The notes beneath the pieces are model-generated. The model saw only the letters and a program-made list of their open reading frames with translations, had not been told where the DNA came from and did no database searches. Below are positions 8,516-16,892 of a DNA stretch of 64,000 bases, one piece after another. Position 1 is the first letter of the stretch; every line of letters begins with the position of its first letter. Origin of the DNA: Cypionkella sp049896245 (GTDB taxonomy: Bacteria; Pseudomonadota; Alphaproteobacteria; Rhodobacterales; Rhodobacteraceae); contig NZ_JAFCTX010000002.1 in NCBI RefSeq assembly GCF_049896245.1, positions 1-64,000 on the forward strand, written 5' to 3'. The position numbers were made by a program, and so were the translations under genes.

Positions 8516-8658
8516 CGGGATGCCGCCTTTACAAAGTTCACGTCGCCAACCTGCACTGCGCTTTGTTCAATTCCGTGGACAGAACAGGGTAATTTGAAGG
8601 ATTGATTGTGTTCACGCTGCGGGGTTTGTGCCGCAATTCGAAGGACAGTATCGGGATT

Positions 8659-9315
8659 ATGCAGGTGATTGTCGACTCTTTGCAGGGGGTAACTTTGGCG
8701 GGCGGCGGGCCGTTCGGCAAAGCGCAGCTTACGCGGGCGATGCGGTTTGCCCCAAGGATTGTTGGGGCTGATGGCGGTGCGGACCGGCTTTTGGCGCTGG
8801 GAGTGGCGCCTGAGGCGGTGATTGGCGACATGGATTCGATCAGTGATCAGGCGCAGGCCCGGCTGGCGGGACGGTTGTTTCCGATTGCCGAACAAATCAC
8901 CACCGATTTCGACAAGGCGCTGCGCTCGATCAAGGCACCCTTCGTGCTCGGTATAGGATTCGCAGGGGCACGGCTGGATCATGGTTTGGCGGTGCTGAAC
9001 GCTTTGGTGCGCGCGCCCGATCAGCGCTGTCTGGTGCTGTCGCCGCAGGATGTGATCTTTCTGGCACCTTTGCAGATGCGGCTGAACCTGCCGCTGGGTA
9101 GCCGGTTCTCGCTGTTTCCGATGGCGGCGGTGACCGGGGAAAGCCAAGGTCTGCGCTGGCCGTTGCAGGGCTTGGATTTCGCGCCCGATGCGATGATTGG
9201 CACCTCGAACGAAGTATCCGGCCCGGTGGAATTGCGGTTCTCGGCGCGCAAGATGCTGGTGATCTTGCCGATCAAATCTCTGGCGGCAGCACTGAGCGGG
9301 CTTGGTGTAGCGTGA
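8659..9315 (+). CDS. thiN: Thiamine pyrophosphokinase
   Basis: This enzyme transfers pyrophosphate from ATP to thiamine to give thiamine diphosphate, salvaging the vitamin. The 218 residues include the family motifs ADGGADRLLALGVAPEAVIGD, followed by DMDS, and later GFAGARLDHGLAVLNAL, equivalent to the GGRLDH signature. The longer frame from 8602 adds an unlikely N-terminus; ATG 8659 starts just before the first strand (MQVIVDSLQGVTLAGGG). Its last 44 bases overlap the end of the convergent transporter gene. No TPP riboswitch was recognised upstream. Confidence 0.85.
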   Translation: MQVIVDSLQGVTLAGGGPFGKAQLTRAMRFAPRIVGADGGADRLLALGVAPEAVIGDMDSISDQAQARLAGRLFPIAEQITTDFDKALRSIKAPFVLGIGFAGARLDHGLAVLNALVRAPDQRCLVLSPQDVIFLAPLQMRLNLPLGSRFSLFPMAAVTGESQGLRWPLQGLDFAPDAMIGTSNEVSGPVELRFSARKMLVILPIKSLAAALSGLGVA

Positions 9316-10198
9316 TCCGCTCGCGGTGGATGATATACAGGCCAGAGGCCACGATGATCGCGATGCCCGCCCAAGTCAGCGCATTGGGGAAATCGCCGAA
9401 CACCAGATAGCCGAGGGTAACGGCGGTGACGATCTCCAGATAGTGCAACGGCGCGAGGGTAGAGGCGGGGGCGCATTTCAGCGCCACGGTCATGCACATA
9501 TGGCTTGCCGCCGCCCAAAAGCCGACGCCGAACAGCCAAAGCCAGTTCAGACCCTGCGGTAGGACCGGGTCAAGTTCGGTGATGCCGCTGCCATTGGCCC
9601 AAAGCAGGATCGGCAGGCAGATCAGGCTTCCGGCGATGGAGGTGTGCAACTGTTGGGTCACCGGGTGCATCCCGGTGGCGATGGCTTGGGTGATCAGCAT
9701 GTAGAAGGCAAAGCTGAACGCGGTGCCCAGCGGATAGAGCGCGGCGGTGCCGTAATGGGTGATTGAGGGCTGGATCACCAGCAAAGCCCCGGCAAAGCCA
9801 ACGATAGAGGCTGCGATGCGACGCGGGCCGACCGGGTTGCCGAAGATCAGATAGCCGAGGATCAACAGGATGAACGGCTCGATGAACACGATGGCCAACG
9901 CGTCGGCGATCGGCATCACCTGCACGCCTGCAACGAAGCCATAGGTCGAGGCGATCAGAAAGACCGCGCGCAGGGTGATCAGGGCGGCGGTTTTGCCGCT
10001 CATCCGCAAAGGCACCCGCATCAGCAGGGCGATGGGCAGCATCAAAGCGCCTTGCACCAGAAAGCGGGCGGTGGTGATCTGGCCGACCGGGATCGCGGCG
10101 GTGGCAAGTTTCGAGGCGGTGTCGAGCAAAGGCGCCATCACACAAAACGCCAGCATCAGCAGGATGCCACGAAGGATGCGATCATTGTTCATAGGCAA
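9272..10198 (-). CDS. DMT-superfamily (EamA) transporter
   Basis: An inner-membrane carrier of 308 residues with about ten hydrophobic helices in two homologous halves, each with the EamA repeat pattern. The second half has FGVGFWAAASHMCMTVALK and the GYLVFGDFP turn typical of the family. Relatives export amino acids, nucleosides or other metabolites; the substrate is not predictable. Two starts are possible (10198 or 10192) and neither has a strong ribosome site. Its 3' end overlaps thiN on the other strand. Confidence 0.88.
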   Translation of the reverse strand: MPMNNDRILRGILLMLAFCVMAPLLDTASKLATAAIPVGQITTARFLVQGALMLPIALLMRVPLRMSGKTAALITLRAVFLIASTYGFVAGVQVMPIADALAIVFIEPFILLILGYLIFGNPVGPRRIAASIVGFAGALLVIQPSITHYGTAALYPLGTAFSFAFYMLITQAIATGMHPVTQQLHTSIAGSLICLPILLWANGSGITELDPVLPQGLNWLWLFGVGFWAAASHMCMTVALKCAPASTLAPLHYLEIVTAVTLGYLVFGDFPNALTWAGIAIIVASGLYIIHRERITLHQARSVLPPEI

Positions 10199-10267
10199 TG
10201 GTTAGCCCGGGCGACGTTCGGGTGTCGTGCCTAAAAGCGACCTCGCACGGCGCAGCAGATGCAGAAG

Positions 10268-10289
10268 TTGCTCTTTTGGAAATACTCAC
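10268..10289 (-). repeat. GAGTATTT-type dispersed repeat
   Basis: On the minus strand this reads GTGAGTATTTCCAAAAGAGC and then AA. The core of 20 bases differs at one position from the copy at 23280-23299. It lies in the 211-base gap between sdaA and the transporter gene, downstream of the sdaA terminator. Confidence 0.6.
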
Positions 10290-10340
10290 ATGCAACCGCC
10301 ATACGATGCTCACGGTCTCAATCTCATCGCGGCGGCAGCC

Positions 10341-10369
10341 CCTTCATCCCGGCGGGAGCCGGGGGAAGG
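10341..10369 (-). terminator. Hairpin downstream of sdaA
   Basis: CCTTC and CCCGGC (10341-10345, 10348-10353) pair with GCCGGG and GAAGG (10358-10363, 10365-10369) around a four-base loop, with a small bulge. It lies about 40 bases past the sdaA stop on the minus strand. There is no long T-run. A second small hairpin (GCCGC TTT GCGGC, 10380-10392) sits closer to the gene. Confidence 0.55.
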
Positions 10370-10409
10370 GAAAACACGTGCCGCTTTGCGGCTCCGCCAG
10401 ATCACCCTG

Positions 10410-11789
10410 TCAGCAGTTCGGCACATTGACAGCAAGGCCGCCGAGCGAGGTTTCTTTATACTTCTCATGCATGTCATTGCCGGTTTGGCGCATGGTCTCG
10501 ATGCAGACATCCAGTGACACCAGATGCTCGCCGTCGCCGCGCAGGGCAAGACTGGCTGCCGAGACGGCTTTGATCGCCCCCAGACCGTTGCGCTCGATGC
10601 AGGGCACTTGCACCAGGCCCGCGACGGGATCGCAGGTCATGCCGAGGTGGTGCTCAAGTGCGATTTCGGCGGCGTTTTCAACTTGCATCACTGTGCCGCC
10701 CAACACGGCGGCGAGGGCGGCGGAGGCCATGGCGGCGGCAGAGCCGACCTCGGCTTGGCAACCACATTCAGCACCCGAAATGCTGGCGTTGTGTTTGCAC
10801 AAGCCACCAATGGCCGAGGCGGTGAGCAGGAAATCAGCGATTTTCGAAGTGGACGCGCCGGGGACGTGGTCGAGGTAGTAGCGCAGCACCGCAGGCAACA
10901 CGCCCGCCGCGCCATTGGTGGGGGCGGTGACAACCTGGCCGCCTGCGGCGTTTTCCTCGTTCACCGCCATCGCATAGAGGCTCATCCAGTCGTTGATGGT
11001 GTGCGGCGCGGTCATGTTCAAGCCGCGTTCGGCCAGCAAGGCATCGTGGATGCCTTTGGCCCGTCTGCGCACTTTCAAGCCACCCGGCAGGATGCCGGTA
11101 CCTTCCATGCCGCGCGAGATGCAATCGTTCATCACTTGCCACAGCCGGGCGATGCCTTGGTCGATCTCGGCCTTGCTGCGGAATTTCAGCTCGTTGGCGA
11201 GTTTCATCTGGGCGATGGAAAGGCCAGACTCCTTTGCCATCGCCATCATTTCATCGGCGGTCTCGAACGGATAGGGCACATCGGCTTTGATCTTTGCTTT
11301 GCCAGCACCTGCCTCTGTCAACTCACCAGCACTCAGCACAAAGCCGCCGCCGATGGAATAGTAGGTTTCCTGCAAGATCACGTCGCCTTGCGCGTCGGTG
11401 GCCTTCAGCACCATGCCATTGGCGTGGCCGGGCAAAGCCGGGCCGTAGTCGAAGGCGAGGTCGGCTTTTGGGTTGAAGTGCAGGGGCGGCAGGCCGTCTG
11501 CATGGATGGTGTGTGTCTCGCTGATCGCCGCAAGCGTGGTTTCGGCTTTCGCGGCATCATAAGTGGCGGGGTGAAAGCCTGCGAGGCCAAGGATCGTGGC
11601 GCGGTCGGTGGCATGGCCAATGCCGGTGAAGGCGAGCGAGCCGTGCAAGGAGGCTTTGACGCCGCCGAATTTGAACGGCGAGGCACGCATCAGATCGAGA
11701 AAGCGGGCGGCGGCGACCATCGGGCCCATGGTGTGCGACGAGGACGGGCCGACGCCGACTTTGAACATGTCGAAAACCGAGAGGAACAT
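10410..11789 (-). CDS. sdaA: L-serine ammonia-lyase, iron-sulfur type
   Basis: This enzyme deaminates L-serine to pyruvate and ammonia using a [4Fe-4S] cluster. The 459 residues are the single-chain form. The N-terminal domain begins MFLSVFDMFKVGVGPSSSHT, the serine-binding SSSHT signature. The C-terminal catalytic domain contains the cluster cysteines in GAECGCQAEVGSA and in MTCDPVAGLVQVPCIERN. A longer open frame to 11885 runs into the upstream gene, so ATG 11789 is preferred. The GST gene ends 13 bases upstream on the same strand, so the two may be co-transcribed. Confidence 0.96.
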   Translation of the reverse strand: MFLSVFDMFKVGVGPSSSHTMGPMVAAARFLDLMRASPFKFGGVKASLHGSLAFTGIGHATDRATILGLAGFHPATYDAAKAETTLAAISETHTIHADGLPPLHFNPKADLAFDYGPALPGHANGMVLKATDAQGDVILQETYYSIGGGFVLSAGELTEAGAGKAKIKADVPYPFETADEMMAMAKESGLSIAQMKLANELKFRSKAEIDQGIARLWQVMNDCISRGMEGTGILPGGLKVRRRAKGIHDALLAERGLNMTAPHTINDWMSLYAMAVNEENAAGGQVVTAPTNGAAGVLPAVLRYYLDHVPGASTSKIADFLLTASAIGGLCKHNASISGAECGCQAEVGSAAAMASAALAAVLGGTVMQVENAAEIALEHHLGMTCDPVAGLVQVPCIERNGLGAIKAVSAASLALRGDGEHLVSLDVCIETMRQTGNDMHEKYKETSLGGLAVNVPNC

Positions 11790-11802
11790 AAGGCGGGTCC
11801 GA

Positions 11803-12441
11803 TCAATAGGGGTTCGAGAACATCGTGCTGGCCAAGCCCTCGGCCTGCGCGCAGGTTTGTGCGGCTGGGCGGGTTTCCAAGGCAAGCAGGATTTTGTGCA
11901 AGGCGGGGTAGTCTTTGGCAGGGCAAGGCTCGGACAGCCAGCGCATCAGCACAGCGACATAATAGCCGAGGATGGAGGGCGCAGTCGATAGCCAGTCGGG
12001 GGCTTCCAATGCCACCATGTCGTCGAGGGTTTTCACCAGCGATTTGAGGGTGGTTTCGGCTTGGGCCTTGGCGGCTGCGGCGTTCTGATCGCCTGCGACG
12101 CGATGCGGGTAGTAATAGATCATCGCCACCGGATGCAGATTGCTGGAGGTGAAGAACAGCCATTTCAGGAATTGGCCGCGCTCGGGCGTGTTGGGGGCAG
12201 GCGCGAGTTTGCCTGCGATTTCGGACAGATGCAGCAGGATCGCGGCGGTCTCAAACATCGTGCCATCAGGGGTTTCCAGCGCGGGGATTTTGCCCAAGGG
12301 TTGCAGTTTGCGATAGCTGGGGCTGTCGAGCCCGCCGCCTTCGCGGTCAAGCGGGGCGATCTGGTAGGGCAGGCCGAGTTCTTCCAGCACCAGCCGGACG
12401 ATCAGGGCTGCCGAGTCGGGGGTGTGGTGCAGGACATACAT
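11803..12441 (-). CDS. Glutathione S-transferase family protein
   Basis: A 212-residue protein with the thioredoxin-like N-terminal domain (MYVLHHTPDSAALIVRLVLE, then QPLGKIPALETPDG with the cis-proline, and ETAAILLHLSE for gamma-glutamyl binding). An all-helical C-terminal domain follows. Relatives conjugate glutathione or reduce mixed disulfides; the class is not clear, though the length and the Ser in the first loop are compatible with several bacterial classes. GAGGAG lies before ATG 12441, which settles the start against a longer frame to 12624. sdaA follows directly. Confidence 0.9.
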   Translation of the reverse strand: MYVLHHTPDSAALIVRLVLEELGLPYQIAPLDREGGGLDSPSYRKLQPLGKIPALETPDGTMFETAAILLHLSEIAGKLAPAPNTPERGQFLKWLFFTSSNLHPVAMIYYYPHRVAGDQNAAAAKAQAETTLKSLVKTLDDMVALEAPDWLSTAPSILGYYVAVLMRWLSEPCPAKDYPALHKILLALETRPAAQTCAQAEGLASTMFSNPY

Positions 12442-12566
12442 CGCGGGCTCCTCATTTCGCGGCAGTATGGCGCAAGGCGCGGCGGAAGCCATGCAAAAAC
12501 CGACACTATTTGGTGTGCAGCGGCGGAGGGGCGTTGGTTCTGTAGCAGCATGTTTGGCGTTGACGT

Positions 12567-12625
12567 GCGGGGGGGTTTCACACCCCCGCACCCCCGTGGA
12601 GTATTTTCGCCAAGATGAAAGCAAA
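12567..12625. repeat. GAGTATTT-type repeat with adjoining GC hairpin
   Basis: GCGGGGG (12567-12573) pairs with CCCCCGC (12583-12589). Directly after it, GGAGTATTTTCGCCAAGATG (from 12598) continues into AAAGCAAA. This is a widespread form of the repeat in Rhodobacteraceae, as I recall it. It lies between the mntH stop and the GST start, and probably terminates mntH on the minus strand. Confidence 0.6.
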
Positions 12626-12671
12626 TTTTAGATAAGTTTTAGCGAGTTGCGGGTGGCTCGCCTTGTCAGGG

Positions 12672-14000
12672 CTAGCCGAAGAAATCCCACAGCAGTTTCA
12701 GGTTCAGCGCGATGATCACCACAGCGATCAGGATGGCCAAGGCGACCAGCCAGCGCGGGGCGGCGAGGGCACCCATTTTGGCGCGGTTTGCGGTGAACAT
12801 CACCAAGGGCACCACGGCGAAGGACAGTTGCAGCGACAGGATGACTTGCGTCAGGATCAGCAGACGGCCGGTGCCTGCGCTGCCGTAATAGATGGTGACG
12901 CCAGCGGCTGGGATAATGGCGATGGCGCGGGTGATCAGGCGGCGCAGCCATGGCGGCAGGCGGATTTGCAGGAAGCCTTCCATCACGGCCTGGCCTGCAA
13001 GCGTGGCGGTGACGGTGGAGTTCAGCCCGCAGGCCAGCAGGGCGATGGCGAACAGGCTGGGGGCAATACCGGAGCCGAGCAATGGGCCTAAAAGTTCGTG
13101 GGCATCGCCGAGTTCTGCAACCTCGGTCTTGCCCACCGCATTGAACGAGGCAGCGGCGAGGATCAGGATTGAGGCGTTGATCAGCAGCGCGAAAGTCAGG
13201 GCGACGGTGCTGTCGATGGTGGCGAATTTTAGCGCCTCACGCTTTTCCTCGATACTGTCGCCGTAATTGCGGGTTTGTACGATGGCGGAGTGCAGGTAGA
13301 GGTTGTGCGGCATCACGGTAGCGCCAAGGATGCCGAGCGCGAGATACAGCATTTCGGGGTTGCGCAGGATCTCGGTGGTGGGCGCGAAGCCTTTGATCAC
13401 GTCTGACCAGATCGGGTCAGCCATAGCGATTTGCAGGCCAAAGCAGACGGCGATGACGCCCAGAAGGGTGATGATGAAAGCCTCAAGCCAGCGAAAGCCT
13501 TTGGTCTGCAACCACAAGATCAGAAACACATCCAGAGCGGTGATCAGGACGCCAAGTTCCAGCGGGATGCCGAACAGCAGGTTCAGGCCGATGGCGGTGC
13601 CGATCACCTCGGCTATATCGGTGGCGATGATGGCGATTTCTGCGGCCAGCCAGAGCGGGATCGACACAAAACGCGGGAAGGCGTCGCGGCAAGCTTGCGC
13701 AAGGTCACGTCCCGAAGCGATGGCAAGGCGGGCGCAGAGCGATTGCAGCACGACGGCCATCAGGTTGGAAATCAGCGCCACCACCAGCAGGGTGTAGCCG
13801 AATTTGGAGCCACCCGCGAGCGATGTCGCCCAGTTGCCGGGGTCCATATAGCCGACCGCGACCATATAGCCGGGGCCAAGGAAAGCGGCGAAGCGGCGCC
13901 ATGTGCCTTTCGGCAGTTGCACGCTGCGGTGAACGTCAGCGAGAGGAGCATCCCCACGGGGTTGCCTCCAGTCGTTGCGGAGATCGAAGAAGGAATTCAT
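12672..14000 (-). CDS. mntH: Nramp-family divalent metal (manganese) transporter
   Basis: This inner-membrane proton-coupled importer takes up Mn2+, and to a lesser extent Fe2+. The 442 residues form about eleven helices. The metal-binding motif of helix 1 is present as DPGNW in GYMVAVGYMDPGNWATS, and the helix 6 motif appears as MPHNLYLHS, both diagnostic of bacterial MntH. A nearly perfect 23-bp palindrome 12 bases upstream of the start codon fits a Mur (manganese-sensing Fur-type) operator, which supports manganese as substrate. The gene stands alone, divergent from rpiA. Confidence 0.94.
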   Translation of the reverse strand: MNSFFDLRNDWRQPRGDAPLADVHRSVQLPKGTWRRFAAFLGPGYMVAVGYMDPGNWATSLAGGSKFGYTLLVVALISNLMAVVLQSLCARLAIASGRDLAQACRDAFPRFVSIPLWLAAEIAIIATDIAEVIGTAIGLNLLFGIPLELGVLITALDVFLILWLQTKGFRWLEAFIITLLGVIAVCFGLQIAMADPIWSDVIKGFAPTTEILRNPEMLYLALGILGATVMPHNLYLHSAIVQTRNYGDSIEEKREALKFATIDSTVALTFALLINASILILAAASFNAVGKTEVAELGDAHELLGPLLGSGIAPSLFAIALLACGLNSTVTATLAGQAVMEGFLQIRLPPWLRRLITRAIAIIPAAGVTIYYGSAGTGRLLILTQVILSLQLSFAVVPLVMFTANRAKMGALAAPRWLVALAILIAVVIIALNLKLLWDFFG

Positions 14001-14012
14001 GATGGCTTTCTG

Positions 14013-14035
14013 ACATTGAGAATTATTCGCAATGT
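14013..14035 (-). promoter_or_regulatory. Mur/Fur-type operator in front of mntH
   Basis: On the minus strand, arms ACATTGCGAAT and ATTCTCAATGT flank a central A; the 11-bp arms match at 10 positions. The size, the AT-rich centre and the TTGCGAAT core resemble manganese-responsive Mur boxes of alphaproteobacteria. Position just before the mntH start implies repression when manganese is ample. The regulator gene is not in the window. Confidence 0.72.
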
Positions 14036-14177
14036 AGCTTTGCGGGCCAGTCTGTCAAGGGCCAAGTGATTCCCCTCTCGCCCCCTCGGCTTGCTTTGCC
14101 TATAAGGGCGCAACAGCCCAAGGACCCCGCGCCCCAGTGGGTACATCAGAGTGGGCGCATCAGACTGAGGAAATCTT

Positions 14178-14966
14178 ATGCCAGCCGATCTTTCCCCCAT
14201 CGACAAAGCCAAATTCGTGGCCGCCAAACGGGCGGTGGATTTCATTGAAAATGGCATGAAGGTGGGCTTAGGCACCGGATCGACTGCCGCATGGATGGTG
14301 CGCTGTCTGGGCGAGCGGGTGCGTGAGGAGGGGTTGAAGATTGTTGGCGTTCCGACCAGCACCCGCACTGCCGAACTGGCGCGGCAGGTTGGCATCCATG
14401 TCACCTCACTCGATGAGGCGAAATGGCTGGACGTGACGATTGATGGCGCGGATGAGTTTGACCAGAACCTTGCGCTGATCAAGGGCGGCGGTGCGGCACT
14501 GCTGCAAGAAAAGATTGTGGCGACGGCTAGCGATCTGATGATCGTGATCGCCGATGCGGCGAAGGAAGTGCAGCAGCTGGGGGCGTTTGCGCTGCCGATT
14601 GAGATCATTCCGTTCGGCTGGCAGACCTCGAAAGCGTTGGTTGAGGAAATGCTGGTGTCGATGGATGTGCTGGCGCGCGATGTGACCCTGCGAATGAATG
14701 GCGACCGCCCGTTGGTGACGGACGAGAGCAATTACATTCTGGACCTGCATCTAAAGCGGATCGGCAACCCGCGCCAACTGGCCTTGGTGTTGAACCAGAT
14801 TCCGGGCGTGGTTGAAAACGGGCTGTTCATAGATATCTGTGACATTGTGATCATTGGCCACGGCGACGGCCGGGTGACGGTGCGCGATATCAACTCGGGG
14901 TCGGAAACCGACGACCGGATTATCTTCGCGCCGACGGATAATATCTTCGCCGATTTAGGGGAGTAA
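14178..14966 (+). CDS. rpiA: Ribose-5-phosphate isomerase A
   Basis: This enzyme interconverts ribose 5-phosphate and ribulose 5-phosphate in the pentose phosphate pathway. The 262 residues include the phosphate-binding loop VGLGTGSTAAW, the catalytic TIDGADEFD and KGGGAALLQEK motifs. GHGDGRV near the C-terminus is also as expected. Start ATG 14178 follows GAGGAAATCTT. A small membrane-protein gene starts at 14968, just after the rpiA stop, and gor follows with an overlap, so rpiA, the small gene and gor probably form one operon tied to NADPH and glutathione redox supply. Confidence 0.97.
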   Translation: MPADLSPIDKAKFVAAKRAVDFIENGMKVGLGTGSTAAWMVRCLGERVREEGLKIVGVPTSTRTAELARQVGIHVTSLDEAKWLDVTIDGADEFDQNLALIKGGGAALLQEKIVATASDLMIVIADAAKEVQQLGAFALPIEIIPFGWQTSKALVEEMLVSMDVLARDVTLRMNGDRPLVTDESNYILDLHLKRIGNPRQLALVLNQIPGVVENGLFIDICDIVIIGHGDGRVTVRDINSGSETDDRIIFAPTDNIFADLGE

Positions 14967-14967
14967 T

Positions 14968-15429
14968 TTGGGGTTAGTGGTTGAGCGAAAGCGGAGCGTC
15001 AGCAGGCTGCTATGTGCGATGGCGTGCTTCTCAGGGCTTATTGCTTTGCTTGTAGTCACACAAGCCTTGCGGCATGGCTTCGCTGATGGTGTAGGCCCGA
15101 CGATGCTTCCTGTTTTGATGACGGTCGGCCTTATTTATATGACACGTCGTGGGGCAGTGCTGGCTGAACTGGACGATGAAAGACTCAGCATCGTCAGGCC
15201 ATGGTATGGCGAAGATGTGATGGTCTGGCAGAATTTGAAGCGGGTGCGCTTGCTTCCTTTCAACAGAGCCGTTTTTCTGACTTACCGAAATCAACACGAC
15301 ATCAAAAGGCACTGGCTTTTTACCAGAGGGCAAACAGACGATGGCGTTTATTATGAAGTAGTGGAGATGATCCGAGAGTGCAGACCGGATTTGTTTAAGG
15401 CCAAGGCCACCGAAATGAGGACATCATGA
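14968..15429 (+). CDS. Small hypothetical membrane protein between rpiA and gor
   Basis: A 153-residue product starting at TTG 14968, one base after the rpiA stop; a GTG at 14977 is an alternative. Two hydrophobic helices (about 15-32 and 44-60) are followed by a soluble C-terminal part of about 90 residues containing LSIVRPWYGEDVMVWQNLKR, a pattern that recalls PH-like domains. The family is not recognised. Codon use is clearly less GC-biased than in rpiA and gor, so it may be a later insertion into the operon. Its TGA overlaps the gor ATG (ATGA), giving translational coupling. Confidence 0.7.
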   Translation: MGLVVERKRSVSRLLCAMACFSGLIALLVVTQALRHGFADGVGPTMLPVLMTVGLIYMTRRGAVLAELDDERLSIVRPWYGEDVMVWQNLKRVRLLPFNRAVFLTYRNQHDIKRHWLFTRGQTDDGVYYEVVEMIRECRPDLFKAKATEMRTS

Positions 15430-16805
15430 CTTTTGACTACGATCTTTTCGTCATCGGCGGTGGCTCGGGCGGGGTGCGGGCGGCGCGGATTGCGTCTGCC
15501 GAGGGTGGCGCGAAGGTGGCTTTGGCCGAGGAAAGCCGGATGGGTGGCACTTGTGTGATCCGGGGCTGTGTGCCGAAGAAGCTGATGGTGTTTGCGTCCG
15601 AGATGCCCGAGGCGGTGGCGGATGCGCGGGCCTACGGTTGGGATGCCTCGGTGGGGGCGTTTGACTGGGGGCGGTTTCGCGGCGCGCTGGAGCGCGAATT
15701 GGATCGGCTGGAAGGTGCCTATCGCAGCACGCTATTGAACGCGGGGGTGGTGATTTATGATGCCCGCGCGGTGGTGGTCGATCCGCATCGGGTGCGGTTG
15801 GCTTCCGGTGAGGAGTTCAGCGTCAAGCATATCCTGGTGGCCACTGGCGGGCGGCCATTTGTGCCGGAGGTGCCGGGCGGTGAGTTGGCAGTGACCTCGA
15901 ATGAGATGTTCCACCTTCCGGCTTTGCCGAAGCGGGCGTTGGTGGTGGGCGGCGGCTATATTGCGTCCGAGTTCGCCTGTATCCTGCGCGGCTTGGGCGT
16001 GCAGGTGACGATGATGTATCGCGGGGCGTCAATTTTGCGCGGCTTTGATGATGAGGCGCGGGGGATGGTGGCCGGTGCGATGGTGGCGCGCGAGATTGAT
16101 ATTCAGTGCGGCGTGGATGTGGCGCGGCTGGAGAAGGCGGCGGGCGGGATTTTGGCGCAGGGCACCGATGGTCGGGCACAGGAGTTCGATCTGGTGATGT
16201 ATGCCACAGGCCGCAAACCCAACTCGGGCGGGATGGGGCTGGAGGCTTTGGGCGTGGGGATTGGCGCGCGTGGGCAGGTTCTGGTGGATGAGTGGTCGCA
16301 GACTGCGGTGCCGTCGATCTATGCGGTGGGGGATGTGACGGATCGGATCAATCTGACTCCGGTGGCGATCCGCGAGGGGCATGCCTTTGCCGATACGGTG
16401 TTTCGAGGGGTGCCGACCAAGGCGGATCACGAGTTGGTGGCCTCGGCGGTGTTCACGCAACCGGAATTGGGCTCGATTGGTTTGTCCGAGCAAGCGGCTG
16501 TTGGCCTGAATTCTGCTGAAGGTCAGCGGCCGATTGAGATTTTCAGCGCCAATTTCCGCCCGATGCGCAGCCTGTTCGCCGGGCGGACAGAGGCGCGGGT
16601 GCTGATGAAACTGGTGGTGGATCAGGCCAGCCAACGCGTTCTCGGCTGCCATATCGTCGGGCCGGGGGCGGGCGAGATGATCCAGCTTGCGGCGATCGCG
16701 ATCAAGATGGGGGCCACCAAGGCCGATTTTGACCGCACCGTGGCGGTGCATCCGACAGTGTCGGAAGAACTGGTGACGATGCGAAAGCCGGTAAGAGTGG
16801 TCTGA
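15426..16805 (+). CDS. gor: Glutathione-disulfide reductase
   Basis: This cytoplasmic flavoprotein reduces oxidised glutathione with NADPH. The 459 residues show the FAD loop (IGGGSGGVRAARIAS) and the redox-active disulfide GGTCVIRGCVPKK. The pyridine-nucleotide loop is VVGGGYIASEFA and the second FAD motif is YAVGDVTD. The C-terminal active-site HPTVSEE supplies the His-Glu pair in the dimer. RGCVPKK rather than GCIPSK separates glutathione reductase from dihydrolipoamide dehydrogenase. It is translationally coupled to the preceding membrane-protein gene. Confidence 0.96.
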   Translation: MTFDYDLFVIGGGSGGVRAARIASAEGGAKVALAEESRMGGTCVIRGCVPKKLMVFASEMPEAVADARAYGWDASVGAFDWGRFRGALERELDRLEGAYRSTLLNAGVVIYDARAVVVDPHRVRLASGEEFSVKHILVATGGRPFVPEVPGGELAVTSNEMFHLPALPKRALVVGGGYIASEFACILRGLGVQVTMMYRGASILRGFDDEARGMVAGAMVAREIDIQCGVDVARLEKAAGGILAQGTDGRAQEFDLVMYATGRKPNSGGMGLEALGVGIGARGQVLVDEWSQTAVPSIYAVGDVTDRINLTPVAIREGHAFADTVFRGVPTKADHELVASAVFTQPELGSIGLSEQAAVGLNSAEGQRPIEIFSANFRPMRSLFAGRTEARVLMKLVVDQASQRVLGCHIVGPGAGEMIQLAAIAIKMGATKADFDRTVAVHPTVSEELVTMRKPVRVV

Positions 16806-16892
16806 TGCGGCAATTTGCGCGGTCTATCTGCTTGATTTTCGTCCATTCATGCCCAATTCAGTTAGTAACGTAACAAGACGAAAGGTTGATCA

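Noticed and set aside
8516..8658. Possible TPP riboswitch before thiN
   Set aside because: The conserved thi-box segments (CUGAGA and ACCUGA) are absent.
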